A DNA stretch of 64,000 bases from Areca catechu. Its lineage: Eukaryota > Streptophyta > Magnoliopsida > Arecales > Arecaceae. The DNA lies in contig CM038042.1 of assembly GCA_021397845.1 (NCBI GenBank), positions 32,684,418 through 32,748,417 of the forward strand, written 5' to 3'. The notes beneath the pieces are model-generated. The model was not told where the DNA came from, ran no database searches, and saw only the letters and a program-made list of their open reading frames with translations. Positions 31,966-44,108 of the stretch are shown here, in pieces (the first letter of the stretch is position 1; the number at the start of each line of letters is the position of its first letter). The translations under genes and the position numbers were made by a program.

Positions 31966-33521
31966 ATTCTCCCAGGGTGGGAGGAACTCGACCCTGTCGA
32001 GTATGGATCAAGTTGGCTCTGGTATCTCTCCAAGAGGTCTGGGTCCAGCTCTTGTAACTCTTCTCGGGAGATCCAAGAGTCATCAGAATCTGGCCTTCCT
32101 AGCCAGCGAACCAGGTATCTTTGGTATCCTCGATTACGAGTAGAGATAACCTGATCATCCAGGATCTTTTCAATCTGCTCTTTCCTCACAGGCCAATTTG
32201 TTGGTGGACACACAGGGTCAGGTTCACTCTCAAGAGCAAGATTAGGTTCAAAAGCCTCACTGGGAATCACAGCTGGCTCCCTATACTCTACTAGGTCTGT
32301 AATGTTGAAAGTGGAGCTAATGCCTAGTTCTGGAGGCAACTCGAGCACATAGGCATTAGATCCTACTCTCTTTACCACTCTAAATGGTCCAGCTCCCCTA
32401 GCATGTAACTTTCTAATGGTTCCAGGAGGAAACCGTTCAGGCCTTAACCTAATCATTACATAGTCTCCTTCGTCAAAAGTTTTGACTCGCCTTTGAGAAT
32501 CAACCAATTTCTTATAAGTTTCGTTACTTAAATTTATTTTGGCTTGAATTTCTTTATGCAAGTCTTTTATATGCTGTGCAAAAACTTCGGCAGACTCGGA
32601 GACCCGTGTGTGGACTGGTAAAGGAGCTAGGTCAAGAGGTGTGTGGGGTTTGTAACCATGCACAATTTCAAATGAACTTTTACCCGTAGACCTATTGACC
32701 GAGTCATTATATGCAAATTCAGCTCTAGGTAAGTACAAATCCCAGTTCCTAATGTTTTCACTAACAAGACACCTTAGCAGATTGCCTAAACTACGGTTCA
32801 CTACTTCGGTTTGGCCGTCAGTCTGGGGATGATAGGCAGTTGAAAACTTAAGTTTCGTCCCTAACTTATGCCAAAGGGTTTTCCAGAAATAGCTGGTGAA
32901 CCGAATATCCCTATGTGAAACAATGGTCTTGGGTAGGCCATGGAGTCGAACTATTTCATTAAAGAACAGGGTGGCTACCTTAGACGCATCAAATGTTTGA
33001 GAACAAGGCAAGAAATGGGCCATCTTGGAAAATCGGTCTACTACAACACAGATAGAGTCATGCCTCCTCTGGGTCTTAGGCAAACCTAACACAAAGTCCA
33101 TGCTCACATCTTGCCAAGGACGATATGGGACAGGGAGTGGGGTATAAAGGCCGGTGTTCTGTTTTCGCTGTTTGGCAACAGCGCAGGTCCGACACCTAGC
33201 CACAATGTGTGCTACATCTCTTTTTAAGCTAGGCCAGAAAAAATGGTCTTCAATAGCCAGGGTGGTCTTATCTTTTCCGAAATGGCCAGCTAAACCTCCA
33301 ACATGAGTTTCCCAAATCAAGAATTCCCTAAGAGAGGTTCTAGGGATGCAAAGCCTATTCTTAAAGAACAGAAAGCCATCTAAAAGGGAATAATCCTTAT
33401 GTTCACTAGATGGTCCTTGAGTTAGATCCTGGTACACAGTCTTGAAATCCGGACACGACTCATATTCTTCTTTGATTTGCTCAAACCCTATCACTTCAGC
33501 TCTAACAGAATTCAACAACAA
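31908..33521 (-). pseudogene. Gypsy integrase with C-terminal chromodomain
   Basis: A 537-residue open stretch, the 3' end of pol. It carries the zinc-binding H73, H80, C110, C113; catalytic core D142 (SMDFVLGLP), then SHRD at 202-205 where the family has SDRD/SDRG, and E239 (GQTEVVNRS); the GPY/F module (GAGPFRVVKRVGSNAYVLEL) near 377-396; and a chromodomain at about 450-500 (EKILDDQVIS, YLVRWLGRPDSDDSWI), which in chromoviruses directs insertion to marked chromatin. The second catalytic Asp is replaced by His203 (codon 32913-32915), which should abolish activity. The frame reaches into the 3' LTR. A 1-nt deletion near 33540 puts it out of frame with RNase H. Confidence 0.92.
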
Positions 33522-33985
33522 AGATCGACGACTAAGGGCATCAGCACCTTATTTTCAGACCCAGCCTTATGCTTCAAAACAAAAGTATAGGACTGGATAT
33601 ACTCTACCCACTTAGCATGCCTAGGGTTAAGCTTCTTCTGAGAATTAAAGAATCTAAGAGCCTCATGGTCCGAAAATAGCACAAATTCTTGCGGTAGTAA
33701 ATAATGTCTCCAGTAACGCAAAGCTTGCACTACCGCGTAAAATTCCTTATCATAGGTAGAATACCTAAGCTTAGCATCATTAAGTTTTTCACTAAAGAAT
33801 GCTACGGGATGGTTCTCTTGGCTTAGGACTCCACCTATACCTACTCCTGAAGCATCACAGGCAACCTCAAATACCTTTGAAAAGTCTGGTAGTCTCAAAA
33901 TGGGTACCTGGGTCATCCTATCCTTAAGATCTAGGAAGGCTTTATGGGCTGCTTTGGTCCACTGAAATTCTCCCTTCCTGATGCA
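33512..33985 (-). pseudogene. Gypsy RNase H
   Basis: RNase H signatures in the frame from about 33985: FQWTKAAHKAF, then ILRLPDFSKVFEVACDASGVG, NDAKLRYSTYDKEFYAVV and LFSDHEALRFF, with D, E and D of the active site present. It is cut from RT upstream by a 1-nt deletion near 34010 (a G run in FIKG) and from integrase downstream by a 1-nt deletion near 33540 (NKVADALS expected, NKVLMPLV read). Confidence 0.85.
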
Positions 33986-34002
33986 ATCTGTGATAGGAGC
34001 AA

Positions 34003-35400
34003 CTACGGTACTAAACCCTTGATGAATCGCCTATAGAAGGTAGCCAAGCCATGGAAACTTCTGACTTCATGCACACTGGTCGGCTCTGGCCATTCTACTA
34101 TGGACCTAATCTTTTCAAGGTCGGCAGCCACGCCGTCAGGGGTTACAACAAATCCAAGGAAGATAATTCTACTGGTCATAAATTCACACTTTTTGAGATT
34201 ACCGTAGAGACTATCATTCCTCAAAACTTGACAGACTTGTCTAAGGTGGCCTAGGTGATCTGCAGGGGTCTTACTATAGATCAGGATGTCATCAAAATAG
34301 ACCACTACAAACTTCCCTATGAAAGCTCTAAGTACCTGGGTCATAATCCTCATGAAAGTACTAGGGGCATTGGACAACCCAAAAGGCATAACAACCCATT
34401 CATAGAGACCATCCTTAGTTTTGAAGGTTGTTTTCCACTCATCCCCTGGTCTAATCCTAACCTGATGATAGCCGCTCTTGAGATCAATTTTAGAAAAAAC
34501 CATGGCACCGGCCATCATATCAAGCATGTCATCTAGTATAGGGATGGGGAACCTATACTTGATGGTGATCTTATTGATGGCACGACTGTCAACACACATC
34601 CTCCACGTGCCATCCTTCTTCGGGGTTAGAAGTGCAGGGACTGCACAAGGGCTAAGACTCTCTCTAATGAACCCCTTCCTCAACAATTCGCCAACCTGCT
34701 TTTGCAGTTCTTTATGCTCAGATGGATTCATCCTATAATGGGGCAAGTTGGGTAAAGTAGCTCCTGGGACTAAATCTATGGAATGCTGAATATCCCTAAG
34801 AGGTGGAAGGTGGTCTGGCAGATCCTCGGGAAAAACATCCTCAAATTCTTCTAATAAAGGCTTAACTTCCTGAGGAGGCTCTGAGGGTGTAGGAGTCCTA
34901 AGTTCCTTAGCAGTCAACATCCAAATGGGTGAACCACTATGAATTTCTTGTTCTAGATCCTTGGCACTAATTAGGTTCACTCCAGTCTTCATTTCCCTGA
35001 CCTTACTAGTTCCTTTAGCTACCTTGTCCTTAGGAGGGACTGAATGGATTGTAATTTTCTTCCCATTGAAACTAAAGACACAGGTGTTGGATTTTCCTAA
35101 GAGGGTGGCATCATGATCATACAACCAAGGTCTTCCAAGAATTATACTGCTCACCCCCATGGGCAAGACATCACACCAAATCTTCTCTTGATAGGATTGC
35201 ATTTGGATTTGGACCTGACATCTAGACTGGATGGGTATAGAGATAGAGTCTACCCAAGAAACCTTATAGGGGTTGGGGTGGGGAACTGGGGTTAAGCCTA
35301 ACATTTTGACAGTGCTAGTAGAAATGGCATTCACACAGCTCCCACTATCTATGATGATTTTACAAACCTTATCCCCTAGTTTAAGGAAAGTCTGTAGGAT
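34003..35400 (-). pseudogene. Gypsy aspartic protease and reverse transcriptase
   Basis: The protease active site IIIDSGSCVNAIS starts near 35370, upstream of the first ATG of this frame (35334), so the frame is entered from gag. The RT follows: DGTWRMCVDSRAINKITIKY, FSKIDLKSGYHQVRI, VMPFGLSNAP and the catalytic VVYFDDILIYSK (Asp at residues 348-349 counted from 35334) are all intact. The frame ends FIKGLVP-stop because of a 1-nt deletion. This would be the copying enzyme of the element. Confidence 0.9.
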
Positions 35401-35459
35401 GTTGGTCCTACGCCAATCTTCCTGAACTTTAGTCTGGGACAGGATGCATCTTACAACCC

Positions 35460-36677
35460 CTAAGTGGTCAATTCAGTGGATTCTTCCTCTCCTTCATACT
35501 CATCAACCAAATTCATTCCGGCCTCATAAACTTCTTCTTCAAACTCCTCATTAGGCTCGGAACTCTCTTCTCCTCCCTCTTCTATATATAGGGATCTACG
35601 AGGGCACTGGCTAGAAACATGACCTACCTTATGACACTTGAAACAAGCTATGGCTGTGCACTGAGTGGAGATATGACTGGGCTTCTGGCACTTAAAACAG
35701 ACGATACTAGGGGTTCTCTGGGTGTCAGGTGCCTTACCTTTGTCCAGGGGCCTAGGGGTGGGGATACCCTGATTAGGCTTGCTAGGGGTAACCTGGCTAG
35801 GTCCATTTCTTGGGATTGGGGCACTAACCCTAGATGGCATGGGTCCTCTCTGAAACTTCTCAGTGTTCAGTGCAATCTGATAGGCTTGGTCTAGGTCAGT
35901 AACCTCTCTTAGAAACAACTCTCTCTTAATATCTTCCCTAAGTCCAGCCCTAAATCTAGACAAAGTGACCTCATGGGCTTCACTCACATCACATCTCATC
36001 AGGTATTCATCAAAGGTGGTTATGTAGTCTGAAACAGATCGGTTCCCTTGTTTCAAAGTCTGCCATTGGTCTAATAGATTTTGCTGGTATGAAATGGGTA
36101 GGTACTTGTCTCTAAGTTTCTCTTTCATACCCTGCCAAGTGGTTATGGGCTCTATATTTCACCTTCTAGTGGTCAGCTCAATGTTCCCCCAGTATAACCT
36201 AGCTTGACGTATTAATTTCATTTTGGTAAACTTGAATTTCCTCTCCTCAGACATAGCATACCACTCAAAGTACTGGTCCATCTCACCCTCCCAATCAGAA
36301 TACACCTTAGGATTTAGGCTACCATCAAAAGTGGGTGCATCTAACTTGATGTTTCGAATGAACCTATCATCTCTATCCTCAGGTTCTGGGTTAGGCCTCC
36401 TATGATTAGGTTCAGGATCTCGGTATAAAGGTCTTCTAGGCTCTTGGTGTGGGTGAGGTTGAGGCACATTAAAATCTGGGTCAGGAGTCCAATTTTGATG
36501 CCTAGGTTCCTCAAGTACTTGGACTCGATCCCTAAGCTGGGCAAAATTCTCATTCATATCCTGACTTAATTTGTTCATACTCTCTGTAAGAGCTCTAACC
36601 ATGGCCTCTAAATCAGGTTGGGCTTGACCAGATTGGTAGGGTACTCCATTCCGGGTAGACATGATGCAAGCAAACAC
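35460..36677 (-). pseudogene. Gypsy gag with two zinc knuckles, one in-frame stop
   Basis: One frame of 406 codons is broken by a TGA at 36159-36161 (LTTRR-x-NIEPITTW). The N-terminus has a coiled-coil-like stretch with MNKLSQDMNENFAQLRDRV. The gag core follows (LDAPTFDG, YSDWEGEMDQYFEWY, WQTLKQGNRSVSDYITTFDEY, RFRAGLREDIKRELF). Two CCHC knuckles, CFKCQKPSHISTQC and CFKCHKVGHVSSQC, are both complete, and an acidic tail ends the protein. The following protease is in another frame, so a frameshift or an indel lies at 35400-35465. Gag packs the element RNA. Confidence 0.9.
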
Positions 36678-36679
36678 AC

Positions 36680-37540
36680 AAAATGAGACTCAACTGAACG
36701 ACTACGGGCTAACTAGACCTAGAGCCCAAACTAGATGCCCAATCAGAGTGGTAAGCTAGCCTGTAGTAACTCAAGACTCAGCCAGGCAGGTGTAAGGGGA
36801 GTGTTAGGTCCCTGAATGCCAATCCTAGACACCAATCAGAGATTGGCCAGGTAGGCGGACCAGCACACAAGCCCTTCGGGATGGAATCCCTGAACCACCA
36901 TTCTAGACACTGAGTACAAAGCACACACAGAGTAACCAGACAAACTGACTCAATACTAGCCTTGACCCGACTTGTTGATGTCCCTAGCCCACTAGGGCAA
37001 ATTAGGTCTAATCAGTTTTAGATTAAAGGCTTAGGTTCGAATGAAGGGGTGGTGGTTTTGGGCTAAGGAGAGGTTATCAACTCCTCCCCTTATCTTAGAT
37101 GCTCAAATGCCCTTAAGTTTAATTAAGAGATGAACACTCAAAAATAAATGGATTGCAGAACACAAAAATAGAGTTGCAGTAATTTAATTCTCAGAAATTG
37201 CATGGAAATCAATAAATCATGAGAAAATTATGCAAATTAGTTTCAATTATACTGGTTTCAGCAAAACAAAAATCACTAAATTTGGAGTTACCTGTAGTGA
37301 GAAATAATTCCTGCAATAGGGCAATTATGGACTAAAAACAGAGCACTTCTCCGTTTACAATTTCTGCTACGAAGTTGTAACCCAACGGATCCCCTACATG
37401 CCCTAGGAACACCCCATGGAATGGGAAGAGGAGGTTTGCACCTCGCTTCGTTCCTAGGACCGGACGTCCTGGGGAGTCTACTTCGAGCAGACAAAGTAAA
37501 AAGAGAGGGACTCAAACAGGCAATCAAACAGAAACCCTAG
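36680..37540 (-). other. Leader region of the Gypsy element
   Basis: Untranslated leader between the primer site and gag on the minus strand. I see no conserved protein domain; the short frame at 37288-37527 is unsupported. Confidence 0.5.
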
Positions 37541-37557
37541 ACAGGGCTCTGATACCA
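37541..37557 (-). other. Primer binding site of the Gypsy element
   Basis: On the minus strand TGGTATCAGAGCCCTGT lies four bases after the 5' LTR. TGGTATCAGAGC matches the 3' end of plant initiator methionine tRNA. Confidence 0.85.
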
Positions 37558-37561
37558 AAAA

Positions 37562-39162
37562 TGATGCAGAACAAAGAACAAAGAAGCGTATGCAGAAGTA
37601 AATTAAGATTAATCTTTTTTTATTTTATATATATATATTTCAGAAATTGGCTTCGACTCAAAGTAAAGCTAAACTACGTTGAAGGAAACTAGGTAAGGAT
37701 TGAAAGCACAGTTTAGAAGAAACTAAATTATCAGAGTAGCTCAGAAGTAACGGATCGCTGGGGTTTGAGAAACTCCCAGACCTAGGGTTTCGCTCTGAAC
37801 TTTCAACAGAACAAAAATAGAGAGAAGAGATGGTTTACTAACCAGACAGTGATCTTCTCAGGATTTTGGTGGAAGAACTCTCTCGAGCAGATTGTGGGAT
37901 CCTCGGAGTCGGCTATCTTCGCAATGGATCCTCCAATACTGGTCTCGTGGTTTGGTCGGCTTCTCCTGGACTCAAGATCTGGGAAAGAAGAGGAACAAGT
38001 GAAGGAATTCAGAAACTCAAGAAAAGATCTTACCAGGTTGAAGAACTTGAAAGCCGAAGTTGCTGAAATCGAATTCTCCTGGAGGCCGATCTGACTTCCC
38101 CTTAGAATTGTTGTAGATCTGCAGTATCTGGACTGGAGCTGGATGCTGGTGGTCGGCCTGGACTTGGAGATGGTGGCCGTGAGAAGGGAAATAGACTAGG
38201 GCTTGGTGGAAAGAGAAGGGTGATGGCGGCTAGGATTTGGGAGTGGAGTGGCTAACCTAGGGTTTGGGGTTTTGGAGATCTCTCACCTCCTCAAGGTTCC
38301 AGGGGAACCCGGATTTACTCCCTCACGGAGCTCAACACCTGGAAGCAAGTGCGGAAAAGAGAAAACACAAGTTTGCTCATAAAAAAAATTTCTTTCATTC
38401 ATCTGATTTTTCAAACTTACAAGAGGGGTTTAATTTATAAAGCTTTACAAGGGAGGAGGGTTTCACATCTTCCCATGTGGGACTAAAGGAGGGAATCTAC
38501 AAATTAGGGCAAATCCTTCATATATGGTCGGCCAAAGTACCAAAAAAACTGGATTTGGGTTATAAAAGGCAGGTAGATGGCGCCACCTTGCTTAGATCTT
38601 CAAGAAAAATTTTCTTCCCTTCCATGGATCAACTCTTTTGGACTCCTCCTTTTCTTCCTCCCTAAGTCAAGGTCCTTCCCATCTTTTTTTGGTTGTCTTT
38701 GGCAGGTAGTGGGCGCCCCCTTGAAATTCTCTTCCAAGAGAATTTCTTCCCTTCTTTGCTTTGGGTTTCTTGGGAAAGTCTTGGCCGCCCCCCTTGATTT
38801 GTGGTCTCTTGGTGGACTTCTCTTTATCTAGCGCATGAGAGAAGAAAGTTGCCATCTGTGGAGTGGGGACCAAAAGCTGCTGGATGTAGATATGGCGCCC
38901 CTTGGACTGGGAGTGTGGCTGGGAGTGTGGTGTCCACTTGCCTGGTCTTGGGAGAAAATGTAACATCCCAGGTTGAAACCCTAGTCCACTACTGAGTCAA
39001 CATGACTCAACAAAATAAAATGCAGGTAATGTAGACTCAAGCTAAATTAAGTTGATCTAGTCAACTCTTATTAAAACCCAAAAACCCTAATTCTTCGGGC
39101 AAGGTTAATCAGAGATCCAGATGGAGCTCTGAAGTCTTCTTCTGAGTCTAGTGCCCGCACCA
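37562..39162 (-). repeat. 5' LTR of the chromodomain Gypsy element
   Basis: Partner of 30370-31965. Differences seen by eye are few (for example GTTTTGG versus TTTTTGG near 38690, and single-base changes near 38594 and 38828), so the insertion is young relative to the host Copia element. Confidence 0.93.
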
Positions 39163-39167
39163 CAGGA

Positions 39168-41460
39168 TCTAACACAATCTGGAAGCATGTACAGACTAAA
39201 ACATGTTATAATATGGGCATGTAATGTTTATAAAATATTTTAAATCCATAGATCTACGCATGCATGAATTTAAAATCGAAACCCATACCTTATTCCTGCG
39301 TGGAATAAATCTGGTATAGTTCTGGAATAGCTCGGATAACAGGAATAAATTTATTCCTGTTATCTTCCACTTTCAGCACGTTGATAGGTTGCTGTTCTTT
39401 CAACCAAAAACTGCTGTAGAGCAGAGGAAAATCTGGCAATGTTTGATCTTCCTTCCAACACCAAAATGTAGGGAACAAGATGGTTGATCTTCCTTCAAAG
39501 GGGAGAAGACGATTCAAGGTTTTGGTCCCCTTCCTTTCAACCAAAAATAGCACCAGAAATTCAGCAGCCTGCAAAACCTGCAACCTGAAAAAAAAACAGA
39601 GCATAAAAATAGCTGCAAGGAGGTCGATCCGGCTTCCAAGTGCTCGGTTAAACACTCTCAAGAGGGGGAACACGCCGGGGGCTAGCTCTGATCCGTCTCT
39701 CGGTCGATGCTAGTTGCCAGAAGACATGGAACGGTGGGAGGGAAGAAGGAATGAAACAGAATTTTAGAACTTGTTTTTCAGCAAAACAGAGTTCATCTTC
39801 CTTCAAATTTGAGCACCAGAAAACAGGGATAAAGGCTTGATTTCTCTTCCTTCCACTCACCAAAACCCAGCCCTCAATTTTTATCGATGGAAAGGGAAAG
39901 AAATTCTGCCAGCAAAAAGAACTCTCACAGCCTTTTTTCTTCTCACACGGTGACGTCTCTTAACCTATGAACCAGGGGACTGCTGGTTATAATAAAAAGA
40001 GCAGCAGCAAGGAGCAAATGAAAATGCTGGGAGGCCAAAAGACGTCGGTGTGTTTAACACCAATTAATCAGCCATTAGGACTATTAAGAAGGGTTTAAGG
40101 CGAATGGGTGGAGGGAGATAAAAGGACGCCGATTGAGCTTCCACGGCAAGGAATTCGTCAGCGTGAAGAAAGACCGTGTAAACCGATCAAGGGAGGAAAA
40201 ACAACGGTTCAATCAATGGGTTTAATCCAATTAAAACCAAAGGTTCAAAAGAAAACCGATCCAAGCCAATTAAACCAGATTGGTTCAATCCCAAAATCTT
40301 CGGTTCAATATAATTGGAACTGGTCCAAGCCCAATTAAATTTGGTTCAATTGGTTCACAACCAATTGGAGGCCGAATTTAGCTCCGAATCAGTTCAAAAT
40401 TGATTCAGAAAAATCCTGGCACAAACCTAGTCAGCCCGGAACAATTTTCGATTGATGCAAACAAGGGCAGGACCGGGAAAAGAGTGCTAAAAAAATACCG
40501 TGATCATAAAACCGAGACGATTCCCAATCATAATCGGTATCCGGATCAGAGAGTTATCCTCTATGGCGTGTGACCTCATAGGTTCGAACCTAAACGGTAG
40601 CACTGGAACAATTTCAGTACCAGCACAGGAAACCATCTAGCAATGGGTCCCGGCGTCCGGATAGGTCGAAGATGCGGGAGCATACTATCGAACCTCTGGC
40701 ATATGGTTACTATATAATTCATCTCTTTGATCTCTGATGCTCAGGACGACTGATATTGGGCTGCCAACCCAAACTGAGTCAGTCGACTACGTGTCTCAAT
40801 CTTGCAAGCCCAGTGACTCTTCACTAAGGCTACCCCGGCCAAGGATTTGCTAAATTGAGATACAGCGAGACATTCAATCCAAACTGTTCGGACAGGTTAA
40901 TTCCATCTTGGTCTATCACTGCTCCACAAGTACTTGCCTGTACCCAGAAACCTTCAGTCACCGGATTAAAAATCTGTGTAGTCCAGTACCAAAGCACAGG
41001 GAGTTGCTTGCAAGCTACCGTGATGACCTCAGGTCAGAGGGACACATATACCCATATCCTATTATGAGTATCCCTTTGGCATAAAGGGGTTTCACGGAGT
41101 CACGTTCAATGAGATATCATATATCCCACTTGCAAATCACATCAGTGTCACCACACTCATTTGGTCAAGAGGATAACCAAACGATGTGAACTGCAACAAC
41201 CTATACTTGATATATTGCCGTCCAGTATAATATATCCTTTGGCTGTGAACAAGGTTTAAGGACCAGTCAATACATCCTCTCTATATCGAAGTCAGTGTAG
41301 CCCTAAGGACTTCATCACATGGAAAGAGTTCATTATTAGGAAAATACAATATGTGATGAGCTGCCAAAAATAATAATTTTATTAATTCATAAAATGAATA
41401 CAATGCTCAGCACAACCGCCTACAACCCAGGCGATTGGCTTTATGACACAATTCCCAACA
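39168..41460 (-). repeat. 3' LTR of the Copia element, main part
   Basis: Continues from 30369 after the Gypsy element and matches 47067-49359 over its length with scattered substitutions. It contains many GGTTCAAT/AATTGGTT words between 40200 and 40370. Open frames such as 39290-39673 (minus) recur at the same place in the other LTR and show no known domain. Confidence 0.92.
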
Positions 41461-41474
41461 ACTCCCACTTGTAC
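41461..41474 (-). other. Polypurine tract of the Copia element
   Basis: On the minus strand TACAAGTGGGAGT stands directly before the 3' LTR start TGTTGGGAATT. The stop codon of RNase H (41474-41476) is right next to it. Confidence 0.75.
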
Positions 41475-43400
41475 TAAAGCCAATTAGAGGAATATCTTAT
41501 ACCCATTTCCCATTTACAATAGTCAAACTCTTTGATTCCAAGGGCTTTAGTGAAGGGGTCGGCCAAATTTTCTTTTCCATCGATCTTCAGAAGATTGATG
41601 TCACCTCGCTCCACGATTTCTCGTACGAGGTGGTAGCGCCGCAATATGTGCTTGGTGCGGTGATGAGCTTTAGGCTCCTTAGCTTGAGCAATGGCTCCAA
41701 TGCTGTCATGGTACACCGGAACAGGACCATCTAGGGAAGGTGCCACCCCTATCTCTCCAAGGAACTTCCGCAACCATACAGCTTCCTTTGCTGCATCTGA
41801 TGCTACAATATATTCTGCTTCGCATACCGAGTCTGCAACAGTTGCCTGCTTGGAACTTTTTCAGCAGATCGCTCCTTCGTTCAGGGTAAATACAAACCCT
41901 GACACACTCTTGCTATCATCTCTATCTGATTGGAAACTGGAGTCAGTGTACCCTACAAGTTTCAAGTCAGGTTCTCCATAAATCAGCCATTGATCTTTAG
42001 TATTTCTTAAATACTTAAGGATGGTCTTAACCACCTTCCAATGCACCTCACCTGGGTCAGACTGGTATCTACTCACTACTCCTAGTGAGTATGCCACGTC
42101 TGGTCTAGTACAAGTCATAGCATACATGATAGAGCCTACTGCAGAAGCATAAGGTACTCTACTCATGCGCTCTCTTTCCTCAGGAGTTGTCGCACAATCC
42201 TTCTTGGAAAGAGTAATTCCAGAACCTATCAGAAGATAGCCTTTCTTGGAATTTTCCATGCTAAACCGTTTCAGCACGGTGTCTATGTACGTAGACTGGG
42301 ACAATCCCAAAAGCTTCTTAGATCTATCTTTATAGATCTTCATACCTAGTATGTAAGAAGCATCACCCAAGTCCTTCATGGAGAACTAAGATGATAACCA
42401 GATCTTTATTCCTTGTAATGCTGTGACATCATTCCCGATTAAGAGAATTTCGTCAACATACAGTACTAGGAATACAATCACAGAACCATTAACCCATTTA
42501 TAGATGCACGGTTCTTCTCCGTTCTTAACGAAGCCATACGATTTGATACACCTATCAAACTGTAAGTTCCAACTTTGACACGCTTGCTTGAGTCCATAGA
42601 TGGACCTCTGCAATTTGCATACTTTTGATTCATCTGTGGATGTGAACCCTTCAGGCTGTATCATATACACCTCTTCTTCCAACTCCCCATTTAGGAAAGC
42701 GGTTCGGACATCCATCTGCCAGATTTCGTAATCAAAATATGCTGCTAAAGCAAGCATGATCCGAATAGACTTGAGCATTGCCACAGGAGAGAATGTCTCG
42801 TCATAATCGATACCATATCGCTGACGATACCCCTTGGCAACCAGACGGGCCTTATAGGTTTCTACCTTCCCATCTGCGCCCCTTTTCTTCTTGAAGATCC
42901 ATTTACACCCGATGGGTTTTATTCCTTCAGGTGGATCAACCAATGTCCAAACATTGTTGATTTTCATGAACTCCATTTTGGATCGCATGGCTCCAAGCCA
43001 TGCCTTAGAGTCATATCTCTGAAGTGCATCCATATAGGTGATTGGGTCCTTATTGTTCTCATCGAGCTCAATGGGATCACCGTCCCGGACCAAGAAACCG
43101 TAGTATCTGTCCGGCTGACGCGGTATTCTACCAGATCTCCTAATGGGTTCAGGGTGTGAGTCAATCACAGCCGGTTCCACGATGTCCTTAGAGTGTGCAG
43201 GTTCTTCTATTGGCTGAACTTCATCAAGTTCAATCTTAGAGGCTATAGTTCCTTCTCCAAGGAACTCCTTTTCCAAAAAGATAGCTCTAAGAGCAACGAA
43301 CACTTTTTGTTCATTCTTCAAGTAGAAGAAATACCTTTGGTTTCCTTAGGATAACCAATGAATAAACATTTGTCAGACTTAGGACCAAGTTTGTCTGCGT
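41474..43400 (-). pseudogene. Copia reverse transcriptase and RNase H (Tork/Angela-like)
   Basis: The RT carries KPIGCKWIFKKKRGADGKVE, ARLVAKGYRQ, WQMDVRTAFLNGELEEEVYM, LQRSIYGLKQA and then the active-site segment LVLYVDEILLIGND. The second Asp of the usual YVDD is Glu (codon 42449-42451), which should cripple polymerisation. RNase H follows with YTDSSFQSDRDDSKSVSGF, CEAEYIVASDAAKEAVWL and the end KEFDYCKWEMGI. In-frame stops are TAG 42386-42388 (Gln expected in WLSS-x-FSMKDLG) and TGA 41861-41863 (Trp expected, AIC-x-KSSKQ). Two 1-nt deletions, near 43335 and near 43420, separate RT from integrase. Confidence 0.9.
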
Positions 43401-43409
43401 CTAAATGTT

Positions 43410-44108
43410 TTACGTAAGCCAGACAACCCAGACTCGAAGGTGTGAGATTGAGGGTTTACGTCCATTCCACATCTCATACGGAGTGGAGACAACAGACTTA
43501 CTTGGAACATTATTCAACAAGTAACAGGCTGTCTGAAGCGCATATCCCCAAAAGGATAGCGGCAGAGTTGCAAAGCCCATCATTGATCGAACCATGTCCA
43601 ACAAGGTTCGATTCCTCCTTTCGGACACACCATTCAACTGTGGTGTTCCTGGAGGAGTCCACTGAGAGAGAATTCTATTCTCCTCAAGATATGTCAAAAA
43701 TGCACCATATAAGTATTCACCACCTCGATCAGATCGAAGGGTTTTAATACTTTTTCCAGTTTGCTTTTCTACTTCATTACGGTATCGTTTGAACATTTCA
43801 AACGATTCAGACTTATGTCTCATTAGAAAGACATAACCGAACCTCGAAAAGTCGTCTGTAAATATAATAAAATATTTGTATCCTCCTTTGGCACTTATTG
43901 TTATTGATCCACATACATCAGTATGTATTAGACTTAAGAGTTCTGTAGATCGTTCACCTTTTCCAGAAAAAGGTGACTTGGTCATTTTACCAAGTAAACA
44001 GGATTCACAAGTGGGTAGTGATTCAGAATCACTGATCTCAAGAAGTCCATCTCCTCGCATCTTGTTGATCCTATTTTGGTTAATATGACCTAGTCTACAG
44101 TGCCAAAG
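43410..44108 (-). pseudogene. Copia integrase
   Basis: It reads LWHCRLGHINQNR and CESCLLGKM (zinc-binding HHCC), then SLIHTDVCGSI, TLRSDRGGEYL and LNGVSERRNRTLLDMVRSMM, so the catalytic D, D and E are present. The piece is in the same frame as gag and protease upstream, separated by the TAA at 44109-44111 (Tyr expected before LWHC). It ends at VWVVWLT-stop because one G of a G run is missing near 43425. Integrase joins cDNA to the host genome. Confidence 0.9.

Larger units (their letters stand above)
30370..39162 (-). mobile_element. Chromodomain Ty3/Gypsy element, complete, 8793 bp
   Basis: LTRs are 30370-31965 (3' LTR, 1596 bp) and 37562-39162 (5' LTR, 1601 bp). They begin TGATGCAGAAC and end GCCCGCACCA, nearly identical over their full length. 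The target duplication CAGGA is perfect at 30365-30369 and 39163-39167, and lies within the LTR of the Copia element. The primer site and gag-protease-RT-RNase H-integrase-chromodomain order on the minus strand place it among the plant chromoviruses. I leave the clade open. Coding lesions and one catalytic substitution show it is not autonomous. Confidence 0.95.

Noticed and set aside
39290..39673. Frames at 39290-39673 and 47189-47473/47460-47855 that are conserved between two places
   Set aside because: Their conservation is explained by being the same position in the two LTRs of one Copia element; no domain.
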